A stretch of DNA of 64,000 bases from Kineococcus rhizosphaerae (GTDB lineage Bacteria > Actinomycetota > Actinomycetes > Actinomycetales > Kineococcaceae). Location of the stretch: positions 124,001 to 188,000 of the forward strand of contig NZ_PVZF01000006.1 in the NCBI RefSeq assembly GCF_003002055.1, given 5' to 3'. Made by a program: the position numbers and the translations under genes. The notes beneath the pieces are model-generated. The model ran no database searches and was not told the origin of the DNA. It worked only from the letters and a program-made list of their open reading frames with translations. This document shows, one piece after another, positions 24,716 to 34,068 of this stretch; the first letter of the stretch is position 1, and every line of letters starts with the position of its first letter.

Positions 24716-25492
24716 GTGCACGCCAAAGAACGTCGCGACGCCATCGTCGAGGTCGTCCGCCTCCAGGGGCCGGCGACGGTCTCCGAGCTGGTCGAACGGC
24801 TCGGGCTGTCCGAGGCCACGATCCGCCGGGACCTCGTCAAGCTCGACGACGCCGGTCTGCTCAAACGCGTCCACGGCGGCGCCCGCCCCGTCGACGTGCG
24901 CGACGACGTGTACGCCGACCTCGTCGACCGCCAGGCCGCCCCCAAGGAGGAGATCGCGCGCGCCGCCGCGGGGCGGTTGCGCGACGGCCAGTCGGTGCTG
25001 CTGGACATCGGCACGACCGTCGGCCGGGTCGCCCGGTACCTGCACGGCCGCCCCCTGACGGTCATCACCCGCAACCTGGCCGTCTACACCGAGCTGTGCG
25101 AGGACCCGGTCGTCGACCTGGTGCTGCTCGGCGGCCAGGTCCGCCCCGCCCACCGGTCCCTCGTGGGCTACCTGACCGAGGAGAGCCTGCGCCAGCTGCG
25201 CGCCGACGTGCTGCTGCTGGGCACCAGCGGCATCCGCCGCAGCGGGCACTCGGTGGACACCGTGGCCGACGAGGTGCCCGTGAAGCGGGCCATGATCTCG
25301 GCCGCCGACGAGGTCGTCCTGCTCGCCGACGCCTCCAAGTTCCCCGGCAGCGGCACGGCGACCGTGTGCGACGTCGGCGCCTACCGGCACCTCATCACCG
25401 ACGTGCACCCCGACGCCGAGACGAGCTCGGTCCTGGAGCACGCCGGGGTCGGGGTGGAACTCGCCCGCACGGGGGCGCACCCCGCGCCCTGA
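24716..25492 (+). CDS. DeoR-family transcriptional regulator
   Basis: A 258-residue repressor. The N-terminal DeoR winged helix reads VRLQGPATVSELVERLGLSEATIRRDLVKLDDAGLLKRVHGGA within residues 14-58; the C-terminal sugar-phosphate sensor domain has LLDIGTTVGRVARYL, TRNLAVYTEL, LLGGQVRP, LLGTSGIRR and LLADASKF, all typical. Sugar phosphates release such proteins from DNA. The transcript is probably leaderless (TATTCT ends 7 bases before GTG). It sits between importer 2 (divergent) and the glycosidase operon (convergent); shared DNA sites suggest it controls both. Confidence 0.93.
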   Translation: MHAKERRDAIVEVVRLQGPATVSELVERLGLSEATIRRDLVKLDDAGLLKRVHGGARPVDVRDDVYADLVDRQAAPKEEIARAAAGRLRDGQSVLLDIGTTVGRVARYLHGRPLTVITRNLAVYTELCEDPVVDLVLLGGQVRPAHRSLVGYLTEESLRQLRADVLLLGTSGIRRSGHSVDTVADEVPVKRAMISAADEVVLLADASKFPGSGTATVCDVGAYRHLITDVHPDAETSSVLEHAGVGVELARTGAHPAP

Positions 25493-25535
25493 GGCACCGC
25501 CGGACCGGGGCACCGCCGGACGGTCGCCCTCCTGG

Positions 25536-26558
25536 TCACCACTCGTGGCGCAGGTCCCGGGTCGGGCCCGCGGACGGCACGTCGCGCACCTGCCCGACGG
25601 GGTGGTCGGCCACGAGGGAACCGGGCCGGACCCCGACGGCCGCCAGCAGCAGCGGGCTCACCTCGTGGCTGCGCAGCGTCGCCGGTTCCCGCAACCCGGC
25701 CGGCAGCGGGCCGCCGATCCGGTGCACCAGGAGGAAGGACCGCCGGACGACCACCTCGTCCTCCCCGTGACCACCCTCCGGCTTGTGGCCGTGGTCGGTC
25801 GTGACGGCCACGAGCCAGTCCTCCCCCAGCCGCTCGAAGCGCTCCGCGACCGCCTTGACGAGGTGCCGCACGTCCTCGTCGGCCGCCGTCAGCGCGGCCC
25901 GGTACTCCGGGCCCTGCGACCCGTGCCGGTGCGCCGCCTCGTCGGGCCCCTCCAGGTGCACGAACGCCGCGTCGGGCCCCTCGTGGTTGAGCACCCACGC
26001 CGCCCGGGTCCGCACCTGGCGGTCCGCCGAGCGGCACCCGTCGCTGAAGTCGGTCGCCGCGAAGAGCTGGTGCTGGCCGCCGACCTGCTGGTCGGGACGG
26101 GAGTGGACGACCGGGCCGGGCCCGGTCGCCGCGACCAGCGCCGGCCACGTCGTGGCCGCGAACGTCCGGGCGCGCGGGTCGGCGAAGAACACACGGGACA
26201 GCAGGTCCGGGCAGCGCGCGAGCCGGTGGCCGACGAACTCGTTCCACCAGACGTTGTTCTCCTCGTGGGTCGTCCCCGTCAGCAGCGACGCCCAGCCGGG
26301 TCCGGAGTCCGTCGGGGGCGTCATCCACACGGGGACCACCCGTCCCCCGGCGGCCAGCCGGCTCAGCGTCGGCGCGAGGCGCCCGGTGGTCCCCTCCCCG
26401 CGTTCCCGGGGCGCGTCCCGGGGCACGTCCCGTGGTGCGGCGGCGAAGCGGGGGTCCGCCGGGTGGTCGGGCACCGCGAAACCCTCGTCGGCGGCCACGA
26501 CCTCCGGCAGCGCCAGGTCCACGCGGACCCCGTCGAGCCCGATGAGCAGGAGCTTCAC
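25536..26558 (-). CDS. Alkaline phosphatase-superfamily hydrolase
   Basis: A 340-residue hydrolase of the type I phosphodiesterase/nucleotide pyrophosphatase and sulfatase-like fold. LLLIGLDGVRVD at the N-terminus holds the first metal aspartate; MTPPTDSGPGWASLLTGTTHEENNVWWNEF fits the nucleophile region; FVHLEGPDEAAHRHG and VTTDHGHKPEGGHGEDE hold the other metal ligands. No signal peptide is seen, so it acts in the cytoplasm. The GTG at 26558 overlaps the beta-galactosidase stop. As the last gene of a glycosidase operon it may remove phosphate or sulfate from a glycan-derived sugar. Confidence 0.82.
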   Translation of the reverse strand: MKLLLIGLDGVRVDLALPEVVAADEGFAVPDHPADPRFAAAPRDVPRDAPRERGEGTTGRLAPTLSRLAAGGRVVPVWMTPPTDSGPGWASLLTGTTHEENNVWWNEFVGHRLARCPDLLSRVFFADPRARTFAATTWPALVAATGPGPVVHSRPDQQVGGQHQLFAATDFSDGCRSADRQVRTRAAWVLNHEGPDAAFVHLEGPDEAAHRHGSQGPEYRAALTAADEDVRHLVKAVAERFERLGEDWLVAVTTDHGHKPEGGHGEDEVVVRRSFLLVHRIGGPLPAGLREPATLRSHEVSPLLLAAVGVRPGSLVADHPVGQVRDVPSAGPTRDLRHEW

Positions 26559-29458
26559 GACACCCGGACCCCGGGGGCGAGCGACCAGGACCAGGTGTGG
26601 GTCCCGGCACCGGTGCGGTGCTGCGGCAACGCGTTCGGTCCGCAGGAGGCCGTCCCCAGGCCGCGGTGCCGCACGTCGAGCACCACGGCGTCCTCGTGGA
26701 CGGTGACGGTCACCGGCCGGTCGAAGGAGAACCGCGACTCCCCCTCGGACGTCCTGACCCTCAGCTCGCGCACACGGGTCCGGGCGCCGTTCTCCTGCGG
26801 GCGGACGTACGGCACGGCCAGGGCGCGCACGGGGAGGTCGTGCCAGCCGACGGGGGCCGTGCAGCGGTCCGGGTACGTCTCCCACGGGCCCGTCCCGAAC
26901 CACGTCGCGTTCACGGCGGTGGCCGTCAGCGGCACCCGGACGCCGATCCGCGGGAGGTCGTCCAGCCCCTCGGGCAGCTCGACGGTCTCCTCGCAGTGCA
27001 GCCCGCGGGCGTCCCGGCGGAACCGCTGGGTGTGCCGGACCTGCCCGGCGCTGGTCCCCAGGACCGACACCACGGTGGAACCCTCCACGCGCACGACGAC
27101 GGGGTGGGCGTCCCGCAGGCCGGCGGCGACCCAGCGGTCCGCGTCGCCGGCGATGTCGTCGTTGTCGGTGGGGTCTCGCCACAGCGTCAGCTCCGGGCGC
27201 ACCAGCCCCGGGAGGTCGAGGGCGCCGTCCCCGGTGAGCACCACCGGGAACTCCGCACCCGGTTCCCCGCCCGGTTCCCCGCCGGTTCCCTCGTCCCGCG
27301 CGCGGTCGGGCAGCCGGACGCACGGCCGGCTGACCTCGGCGCCGGCGGGGTTCCACGCCGTGCCCTCGGCCTGGGTCACGACGAGCTGCAGCCACCGTTC
27401 ACCGGCCCCGGCCTCGGCGAGCTCTGCGGGGACCTCGACGGTCGCGGTGCACCCCGGCCCCAGGTCGGGCAGCCGGGCGGGCACGGAGCACGACGTGCCG
27501 TCGCTGGCCTCGAGCACCCACCGACCGCGCAGGTGCCCCCACCCGGAGAAGTCGTAGGCGTTGCGCACGCGCAGGACCCCGTCGGTGAAGGACAGCCGCA
27601 CGGGTGAGGCGAGTTCGCGGTGCTCGAACATCACGGGTTTCGGGGTGCCGTCGGGCAGCACGACGCCGTCGAGGCAGAAGGCGCCGTCGTGCGGCGTGTC
27701 GCCGAAGTCGCCGCCGTGGGCCCAGCGGAACCCCTCGTCCGGCACGCCGTCGGTGAACCGGCCGGTACCGGCCCGGCCGGCGGGCAGCCCGTCCGCCGTC
27801 CGCTGCAGGAGGCCGTGGTCGGCGAACTCCCAGATGAACCCGCCCTGCAGGCCGGGCAGCGACTCGATCGCCGCCCAGTAGTCCGACAGCGACCCGTTGG
27901 AGTTGCCCATGGCGTGGGAGTACTCGCACTGGATGACGGGCCGGATCGGCGGGTTCCGCGTGACGTGCTCGACCACCTGGTCGAGGGAGGCGTACATGGG
28001 GCAGACGATGTCGCTGGCCGCGAACCCGGAGTTCCAGTCGTCCTTGATCGCCCCCTCGTACTGCACCGGCCGGGTGGGGTCGTCTCGGCGGACCCAGGCC
28101 GCGACGGCGTCGTGGTTCGCGCCGTAGTCGCTCTCGTTGCCCAGCGACCAGATGATCACGCTCGGGTGGTTGCGGTCGCGGCGGACCATCCGGGCCACGC
28201 GCTGGGTGAACGCGGGCAGGTAGGCGGGGTCGTCGCACAGCTCGTGCGCCCAGGCGTGCGACTCGATGTTCGCCTCGTCGACGACGTAGAACCCCAGCTC
28301 GTCGGTGAGGTCGTAGAACGAGGGGTCGTTCGGGTAGTGCGAGGTGCGCACGGCGTTGAAGCCGAACCGCTTGAACGTCAGGAGTTCCTGCCGCACCTGC
28401 TCGGTCGTCACGACCCGGCCGGTCAGGGGGTCGCGGTCGTGCCGGTTCACCCCGCGGACGAAGATGCGCCGGCCGTTGACGAGCAGGTCGGGCCCGACGA
28501 CCTCGACGGTGCGGAAGCCGACGCGCTGGACCTGCGAGTCCACCAGCGCGCCGTCCGCGTCGCGCAGGTCGACGGTGACGTCGTGGAGCACGGGCGTCTC
28601 GGCCGTCCACGTCGCGATCCCCGGGAACCACCCGCCGAACCGCACCCGTCCGCGGTACAGCGAGAGGCGCTCGTCGGCGAGGTCGCGGGCGTGCGCCTCG
28701 GCGTCGAACGCCAACGCGGTCCGCCCGAGGCGGACGTCGACGCGCCAGCCCGCCGGCAGGTAGCCGCGCTGAGCGCCCTCCCCCGCGTCGCAGCCGACGC
28801 GGACGTCGACGGACAGTCGACCGCCGGCGTCGGCGACGGTCCGCACGTCGGACAGGTGCAGCACCGGCCGGGTGAACAGGCGGACCGAGCGGGTGATCCC
28901 GCCGTGCCACCACTGGTCCTGGTCCTCGACGAACGTGGCCGCGGACCACTTCACGACGGTCAGCTCGACCCGCACGGTCGACCCGGGCGGGGCCCAGGGG
29001 GTGATGTCGAACTCGGCCGCGAGGTGGGAGTCGGTGCTGGAACCGACGGGCTGCCCGTCGACGCGCACGAGCAGCAGGGACTCGGCGGCGCCCACGTGCA
29101 GCAGCACGCGCCGGCCCGACCAGTCCGCCGGGACGGTGACGTCGCGGCGGTGGACGCCCGTGGGGTTGTGCGCGGTGGGCGGCGTCGGCGGCAGGTCCGG
29201 CCAGGGCATCCGGTCGTTCGTGTACCAGGGCGGGTCGGCGACCTCCCCCCACAGGGAGGGTTCGGTCGTCCAGCAGCCGGGGACCTGCGCGGTCCGCCAG
29301 GCCGGCAGCTCCGCGGCCTCGGGGTGCGGCCGGAGCTGGAACTCCCAGTCCCCGTCCAGGTCGAGGCAGGTGGCCCCGTCGTCGGGGACGGCCCGCCGGA
29401 GCGTGCCGACGGGTTCGCGGCGCCGTCCGACGTGCTCGGGTTCCGCCCACTCCCTCAC
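26555..29458 (-). CDS. lacZ: Glycoside hydrolase family 2, LacZ-type beta-galactosidase
   Basis: A 967-residue enzyme with the LacZ layout: N-terminal sugar-binding domain, two immunoglobulin-like domains, TIM barrel and C-terminal beta-galactosidase small-chain domain. The acid/base E442 is in SLGNESDYG and the nucleophile E512 in CEYSHAMGNS; GVNRHDRDP (336-344) and RTSHYPNDP are family signatures. There is no signal peptide, so imported oligosaccharides are cut in the cytoplasm. The GTG start overlaps the GH38 stop. It hydrolyses terminal beta-galactosides by homology; a related beta-glycoside specificity cannot be excluded. Confidence 0.9.
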   Translation of the reverse strand: MREWAEPEHVGRRREPVGTLRRAVPDDGATCLDLDGDWEFQLRPHPEAAELPAWRTAQVPGCWTTEPSLWGEVADPPWYTNDRMPWPDLPPTPPTAHNPTGVHRRDVTVPADWSGRRVLLHVGAAESLLLVRVDGQPVGSSTDSHLAAEFDITPWAPPGSTVRVELTVVKWSAATFVEDQDQWWHGGITRSVRLFTRPVLHLSDVRTVADAGGRLSVDVRVGCDAGEGAQRGYLPAGWRVDVRLGRTALAFDAEAHARDLADERLSLYRGRVRFGGWFPGIATWTAETPVLHDVTVDLRDADGALVDSQVQRVGFRTVEVVGPDLLVNGRRIFVRGVNRHDRDPLTGRVVTTEQVRQELLTFKRFGFNAVRTSHYPNDPSFYDLTDELGFYVVDEANIESHAWAHELCDDPAYLPAFTQRVARMVRRDRNHPSVIIWSLGNESDYGANHDAVAAWVRRDDPTRPVQYEGAIKDDWNSGFAASDIVCPMYASLDQVVEHVTRNPPIRPVIQCEYSHAMGNSNGSLSDYWAAIESLPGLQGGFIWEFADHGLLQRTADGLPAGRAGTGRFTDGVPDEGFRWAHGGDFGDTPHDGAFCLDGVVLPDGTPKPVMFEHRELASPVRLSFTDGVLRVRNAYDFSGWGHLRGRWVLEASDGTSCSVPARLPDLGPGCTATVEVPAELAEAGAGERWLQLVVTQAEGTAWNPAGAEVSRPCVRLPDRARDEGTGGEPGGEPGAEFPVVLTGDGALDLPGLVRPELTLWRDPTDNDDIAGDADRWVAAGLRDAHPVVVRVEGSTVVSVLGTSAGQVRHTQRFRRDARGLHCEETVELPEGLDDLPRIGVRVPLTATAVNATWFGTGPWETYPDRCTAPVGWHDLPVRALAVPYVRPQENGARTRVRELRVRTSEGESRFSFDRPVTVTVHEDAVVLDVRHRGLGTASCGPNALPQHRTGAGTHTWSWSLAPGVRVS

Positions 29459-32400
29459 GCGCGGGCCAACCGCAGGCTGAGCACCTCGAACGGGCGCAGC
29501 GCGAAACCCACGGAACCGTCGTCGAGCAGCGAGGCGACGCCCCGCGCCGCCGCGGTGCCCTCCCGCGCCGGGTCCTCGAGGAGGTCGACGACGGTGGCCT
29601 CGGCGACGGGGAACGACGTCCGCAGGACGCCCTTCGCCCGGGCGCCCCACGCCTCGTAGACCCGGACGACGACGTCGCCCGAGCCGTCCTGGGCGAGCTT
29701 CACCGCCTCCAGCGTCGCGCCGGAACCGGTCACGGTCACCGGCGCCTGCGGCAGCTCGGCCGGGCCGTCGACCTCGCGCAGCGGCAGGTTCACGTCGTAG
29801 CCGGTGCGGACGGCGTCGGCGATCCGCGCGCCGGGCACGAGGGAGTACGACAGGACGTGCCGGCCCTGGTCGGCCTGCGGGTCGGGCATCCTCGGGCCCC
29901 GGACCAGCGACAGGCGCACGGTCGTGGTCGACCCGCCGTCCTCGCGCGCGGCGCGGGTCGTGTCGTGGCCGTAGGTGGAGTCGTTGGCCACCGCGACGCC
30001 GTAGCCGGGTTCGGCGACGTGCACCCAGCGGTGCATCGCCGTCTCGAAGCGGGCGTGGTCCCAGCTCGTGTTCGTGTGCGTCGCGCGCTGCACGTGGCCG
30101 AACTGGATCTCCGAGGAGCTGACGGCGGCGTGCAGGTCGAGGCCGAACGCGGCCTTGAGGAACTTCTCCTGCTCGTGCCAGTCGATCTCGGTGCGCACGT
30201 CGAGGCGGTCCGACCCGGCGGCGAGCACGTACTCCTGGACGATCCGGGACGCCCGGAACGAGCGCACGACGCGGACGCGGGCCCGCAGCGGCCCCTCCTC
30301 GACCGCGGTGACCTCGTCGGCCGCCACGAGGTCCACGACGCGGTTGCGGTAGTGCAGGTCGACGTCCCAGGCGTCCCAGGAGTTCGGGAAGTCGCTGTGC
30401 AGCTGCAGCAGGTTGCCGCGGGCGCCGGGGGCGAGGACCTCGCGGTCGTTCACCTCGTCGACGACGGAGGCCAGCAGCCCGTCGGCGTCGACGACGACCG
30501 TGAGCACGCCGTTGGCGAGGACGAGCATCCCGTCGGCGCGGGTGAGCGTCACGGGCGTCGGGTCCTCCCGCGCCGCGTCGGCCAGGACGACGGCACCGGA
30601 CGCCGGCACGCGGACGAGCTGGTCGCCCACGACCTCGGTGCGCTCGTGCGGGGCGGTGTTGAGCAGGACGCGCGACCCGCTGCCGAGCGCGTGCACGGCC
30701 TCGGTGACGAGCGCCTCGAGGTCGGCGCGGACCCGGCCGTACGTCTGCTCGGCCTCGCGGTGCACCCACGCGATCGAGGAGCCGGGCAGGATGTCGTGGA
30801 ACTGGTGCAGCAGCACGACCTTCCACAGCCGGTCGAGCTCGGCGTGCGGGTAGGCGTACGACGGGACGTTCAAGGCGGCGGTCGTCGCCCACAGCTCGGC
30901 CTCGCGCAGCAGGTGCTCGCTGCGGCGGTTGCCGGCCTTGGTGCGCGCCTGGCTCGTGTACGTCGCGCGGTGCAGTTCCAGGTACAGCTCACCGGCCCAC
31001 ACCGGCGGGGCGGGGTACTCCGCCCGGGCGTCGGCGAAGAACCGGTTCGGGTCCTGGACGACGACCTTCGGCGCCCCCTCCAGGTCGGCGAACCGGCGGG
31101 CCCGCTCGAGCATCTCGCGGGTGGGTCCGCCCCCGCCGTCGCCGTGCCCGAACGGGGCGAGCGAGCGGGTGCCGCGGCCCTTCTCGGAGTAGTTCGCGAC
31201 GGCGTGCGTCAGCTCCTCAGCGGAGAAGATCGCGTTGTAGGTGTCGACGGGCGGGAAGTGCGTGAAGATCTGCGACCCGTCGATGCCCTCCCAGCGGAAC
31301 GTGTGGTGCGGGAACTTGTTGGTCTGGTTCCAGGAGATCTTCTGGGTGAGGAACCAGTCCATCCCGGCCAGCCGCGCGATCTGCGGGTAGGCGCCGGAGT
31401 AGCCGAAGGAGTCCGGCAGCCAGACACCCTGGCAGTCGACGCCGAACTCCTCGCGGAAGAACGCCTTGCCCGTGACGAACTGCCGGACGAGCGCCTCCCC
31501 GCCGGGCAGGTTGCCGTCGGCCTCGACCCACATGCCGCCGACGGGCACCCACTGGCCGGCCTTCGCGGCGGCCTGCATGCGGGCGTAGACCTCGGGCGAG
31601 CGTTCCTTGACCCACGCGTACTGCTGCGCCTGGGAGCAGGCGAAGACGAACTCGGGGTACTCCTGCGCGAGCGCCGTGACGTTGGCGAAGGTGCGCGAGG
31701 TCTTGCGCTGCGTCTCGCGCAGCGGCCACAGCCACGCCGAGTCGATGTGGGCGTGCCCGACGGAGGACAGGGTGTGCGCGCTGCCGACGGCCGGGGAGGC
31801 GAGGACGCCGGCGAGTTCGGCGCGCGCGGCGGTGGCCGTGCCGGAGACGTCGTCGAGGTCGAGGGCGTCCAGGGCGCGGTCGAGGGCGCGGGCGATCTCG
31901 TACCGGCGGGGTTCGGACTCGGGCAGGTGCCGCATGAGGTCGTCGAGGCACTCCACGTCCACCGCCAGCATCCACACCTCCTCGTCGAGGACCACGAGGT
32001 CGGCGACCTTCATGGTGTAGAGGTGCGCTTCACCTGCGGTCGACTTGTCGCCCAACGGGGTCGGCCGCATGTCGTCGGCCATGACGTCGGGGTTGGCCGC
32101 CATCTCCAGCAGCCAGTCGACGGTCTCCCCGCCCTGCGCGTCGCGGACGACGGGCACGATCTTGTTGTCCGGTGCGACACCCTTGACCGGTACCCCGTCG
32201 AGGGTGTGCACGAGGGCCTCGGCCTGGTTGCCCGGCCAGTCGCCGACGAACCCGAGGTCGAACTGCGCCTCGACGCGCTTGCCCGCCCACTCGGCCGGGA
32301 CCTGCGCCCGGGCGCGCACCCACGTCGTGGACCAGGGCCGGCCCCACGTGGTGCCGACGGAGAACTCGCCGAACCGGCCCTCCGCCAGCGCGGCGACGGC

Positions 32401-32541
32401 GTCGCGCGCGGGGACCGGTTCGTCCGGGACGAGCCACGCCGACAGGGTCATGGGGACGCGCTGCGGGTGGACCGCGGGGCGGATGCGGTGGTTCAGGACG
32501 CGCTGGACGCGACCTTCGACCAGGGAACGGTCGTCGTGCAC
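29455..32541 (-). CDS. Glycoside hydrolase family 38 alpha-mannosidase
   Basis: A 1028-residue zinc alpha-mannosidase, a normal length for the family. The zinc motif HAHIDSAWLWP (263-273; H265 and D267) and the nucleophile D377 in WLPDSFGYSG are intact, as is LHQFHDILPGSSI. No signal peptide is present, so it is cytoplasmic. GTG 32541 follows GAGGAG. It is second in the operon, 48 bases after the GH4 gene, and overlaps the GH2 gene by 4 bases. With GH2 it could strip mannose and galactose from imported glycan fragments. Confidence 0.93.
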   Translation of the reverse strand: MHDDRSLVEGRVQRVLNHRIRPAVHPQRVPMTLSAWLVPDEPVPARDAVAALAEGRFGEFSVGTTWGRPWSTTWVRARAQVPAEWAGKRVEAQFDLGFVGDWPGNQAEALVHTLDGVPVKGVAPDNKIVPVVRDAQGGETVDWLLEMAANPDVMADDMRPTPLGDKSTAGEAHLYTMKVADLVVLDEEVWMLAVDVECLDDLMRHLPESEPRRYEIARALDRALDALDLDDVSGTATAARAELAGVLASPAVGSAHTLSSVGHAHIDSAWLWPLRETQRKTSRTFANVTALAQEYPEFVFACSQAQQYAWVKERSPEVYARMQAAAKAGQWVPVGGMWVEADGNLPGGEALVRQFVTGKAFFREEFGVDCQGVWLPDSFGYSGAYPQIARLAGMDWFLTQKISWNQTNKFPHHTFRWEGIDGSQIFTHFPPVDTYNAIFSAEELTHAVANYSEKGRGTRSLAPFGHGDGGGGPTREMLERARRFADLEGAPKVVVQDPNRFFADARAEYPAPPVWAGELYLELHRATYTSQARTKAGNRRSEHLLREAELWATTAALNVPSYAYPHAELDRLWKVVLLHQFHDILPGSSIAWVHREAEQTYGRVRADLEALVTEAVHALGSGSRVLLNTAPHERTEVVGDQLVRVPASGAVVLADAAREDPTPVTLTRADGMLVLANGVLTVVVDADGLLASVVDEVNDREVLAPGARGNLLQLHSDFPNSWDAWDVDLHYRNRVVDLVAADEVTAVEEGPLRARVRVVRSFRASRIVQEYVLAAGSDRLDVRTEIDWHEQEKFLKAAFGLDLHAAVSSSEIQFGHVQRATHTNTSWDHARFETAMHRWVHVAEPGYGVAVANDSTYGHDTTRAAREDGGSTTTVRLSLVRGPRMPDPQADQGRHVLSYSLVPGARIADAVRTGYDVNLPLREVDGPAELPQAPVTVTGSGATLEAVKLAQDGSGDVVVRVYEAWGARAKGVLRTSFPVAEATVVDLLEDPAREGTAAARGVASLLDDGSVGFALRPFEVLSLRLARA

Positions 32542-32589
32542 GGGGACTCCTCGTCGAGGGGGTTCTGCGTTCGGGGGGGCGGGCTGGGG

Positions 32590-33951
32590 TCAGGACCGGC
32601 CGAAGACGGCGGCGACCTCGGGGATCTTCTCGACGTACCCGGCGAGCAGCTTCTCGGCGACGTCGACGGAACGCACCAGCGGGTGCGTCGCGAAGGCCAG
32701 GAGCGCCTCGGTCTCGTCGCCGTGCAGGGCCGCGGCGATGACGTGCCGCTCGACGGCCTTCACCTGCTGCATGAGCCCGAGCTGGTGCAGGTCCGGTGCG
32801 GGCGTCGCGAACGGGCGGACCCCGGACCCGTCGACGGCCACGGGGACCTCGACGACCGCGTCGGAGGGCAGCCCGGCGATCGTCGCGCCGTTGCGGACGT
32901 TGAGGATCGCCGTCGACGGCTCGTCGCGGCTGATGGCGGCCATGACGGCGAGCGCCACCCCGGCGTAGCCCTGCTGGGAGGGGTCGGTCTCCGGCGGCTC
33001 GGGGTTCTCCGGCGCACCCTGTTCGCCGCCCTTGGCCTCGGCCATGTAGCTGGCGCTGCGGTCCAGGACCGTCTCGCGCCACAGCTGCGCGGCGCGCGAG
33101 CCGGCCCGGGGCAGCTGGTCGAAGAAGTCGCCCTGCGTCTTGAGCAGGAACTCCCCGCGGGTCAGGGAGGACTCGCGGATGCGGGCGACGGCTTCGGCGT
33201 TGCGGTACCAGTAGTAGAGGTACTCGTTGGGGATCGCGCCGAGCGCCTTGAGCCAGGGGGCGCCGAAGACGTGCTGCTCCTCGAGGTGGGCCAGCAGCCC
33301 GTCGTCACCGAGCAGGTCGGGCAGGACGTCGCGGCCGTGGACCTCGACGCGGCGCAGCCAGCCGAGGTGGTTGAGCCCGACGTAGTCGAGACGGGCGTGG
33401 TCGGGGTCGTGCCCGAGCAGCGTCGCGACGCGGCGCCCGAGCCCGGAGGGGGTGTCGCAGATGCCGAGGACCTTGTCGCCCAGCACGCCCTGCATGGCCT
33501 CGGTGATGATGCCCGCGGGGTTGGTGAAGTTCAGGACGTACGCGTCGGGAGCCAGGCGCGCGACCCGCTCGGCGACGTCGACCATGAACGGCACGGTGCG
33601 CAGCGCGTACGCGAGCCCGCCGGGGCCGGTCGTCTCCTGGCCGAGGACGCCCAGGTCGAGGGCGACGCGCTCGTCGGCGCAGCGGCCGGCGAGGCCGCCG
33701 ACGCGGACGGCCGAGAACACGAAGTCGCTGCCCTCGAGCGCGACGTCGAGGTTCGTGGTGGTCTGCAGGGCAGGGGGTTCGGGGAACCCCTCGGCGAGCT
33801 GCTCGAGCACGGCCCGCATGCCGGCGAGGCGGGACGCGTCGGCGTCCTGGAGGGTCACCGCGGTGATCCGCGGCTCGCCCTGGTCGCGCAACAGCGCCTG
33901 CCACACGAAGGGGGTGCGGAAACCGCCACCCCCGAGGATCGCCAGCTTCAC
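32590..33951 (-). CDS. Glycoside hydrolase family 4 (6-phospho-beta-glucosidase-like)
   Basis: A 453-residue NAD+ and Mn2+-dependent GH4 enzyme. Seen are the dinucleotide loop ILGGGGFRTP, the NFTNPAGIITEA stretch, the metal-binding cysteine in GICDTPSGLG, and the substrate-phosphate-side segment GLNHLGWLRRV. GH4 enzymes open glycosides by a C3 oxidation-elimination route. The 6-phospho-beta-glucosidase label assumes a phosphorylated substrate, yet no PTS gene is in the window; the PfkB kinase divergent at 34069 could supply the phosphate. GTG 33951 starts the four-gene operon. Confidence 0.88.
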   Translation of the reverse strand: MKLAILGGGGFRTPFVWQALLRDQGEPRITAVTLQDADASRLAGMRAVLEQLAEGFPEPPALQTTTNLDVALEGSDFVFSAVRVGGLAGRCADERVALDLGVLGQETTGPGGLAYALRTVPFMVDVAERVARLAPDAYVLNFTNPAGIITEAMQGVLGDKVLGICDTPSGLGRRVATLLGHDPDHARLDYVGLNHLGWLRRVEVHGRDVLPDLLGDDGLLAHLEEQHVFGAPWLKALGAIPNEYLYYWYRNAEAVARIRESSLTRGEFLLKTQGDFFDQLPRAGSRAAQLWRETVLDRSASYMAEAKGGEQGAPENPEPPETDPSQQGYAGVALAVMAAISRDEPSTAILNVRNGATIAGLPSDAVVEVPVAVDGSGVRPFATPAPDLHQLGLMQQVKAVERHVIAAALHGDETEALLAFATHPLVRSVDVAEKLLAGYVEKIPEVAAVFGRS

Positions 33952-33970
33952 GCGCCCACCCCTCGCTGCT

Positions 33971-34030
33971 CGTTCACGCAGGCAGACTATGACCGAACGC
34001 GCATCCTTGACTAGAGTGTTGCCCGAACCC
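33971..34030. promoter_or_regulatory. Divergent promoter region sharing DeoR-type sites
   Basis: Between the GH4 and PfkB starts lie CGTTCACGCA (33971-33980, inverted form), TGACCGAACGC (33990-34000, identical 11-mer to 24624-24634) and TGTTGCCCGAACCC (34017-34030, 12 of 14 bases as in 24661-24674). A plus-strand promoter ATGACC (33989-33994), 17-base spacer, TAGAGT (34012-34017) overlaps them and could drive the PfkB gene. A minus-strand TAGTCT (33989-33984) is a possible -10 for the GH4 operon. Confidence 0.55.
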
Positions 34031-34068
34031 CTGCGCGATCGATCACCTGTTCTCCGAGGAGTCCGCCC

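Noticed and set aside
25493-25521. Direct repeat GGCACCGCCGGAC in the DeoR/phosphatase convergent gap
   Set aside because: Too short and not an inverted repeat; no evidence of a terminator or binding site.
29857-34014. A 1385-codon plus-strand open frame, and similar ones at 44090-47680 and 4984-7059
   Set aside because: They lie exactly opposite recognised genes (GH38/GH4, soxA/soxG, GH55-like) and give Arg/Pro/Gly/His-rich translations with no family motif; a common artefact of very GC-rich DNA.
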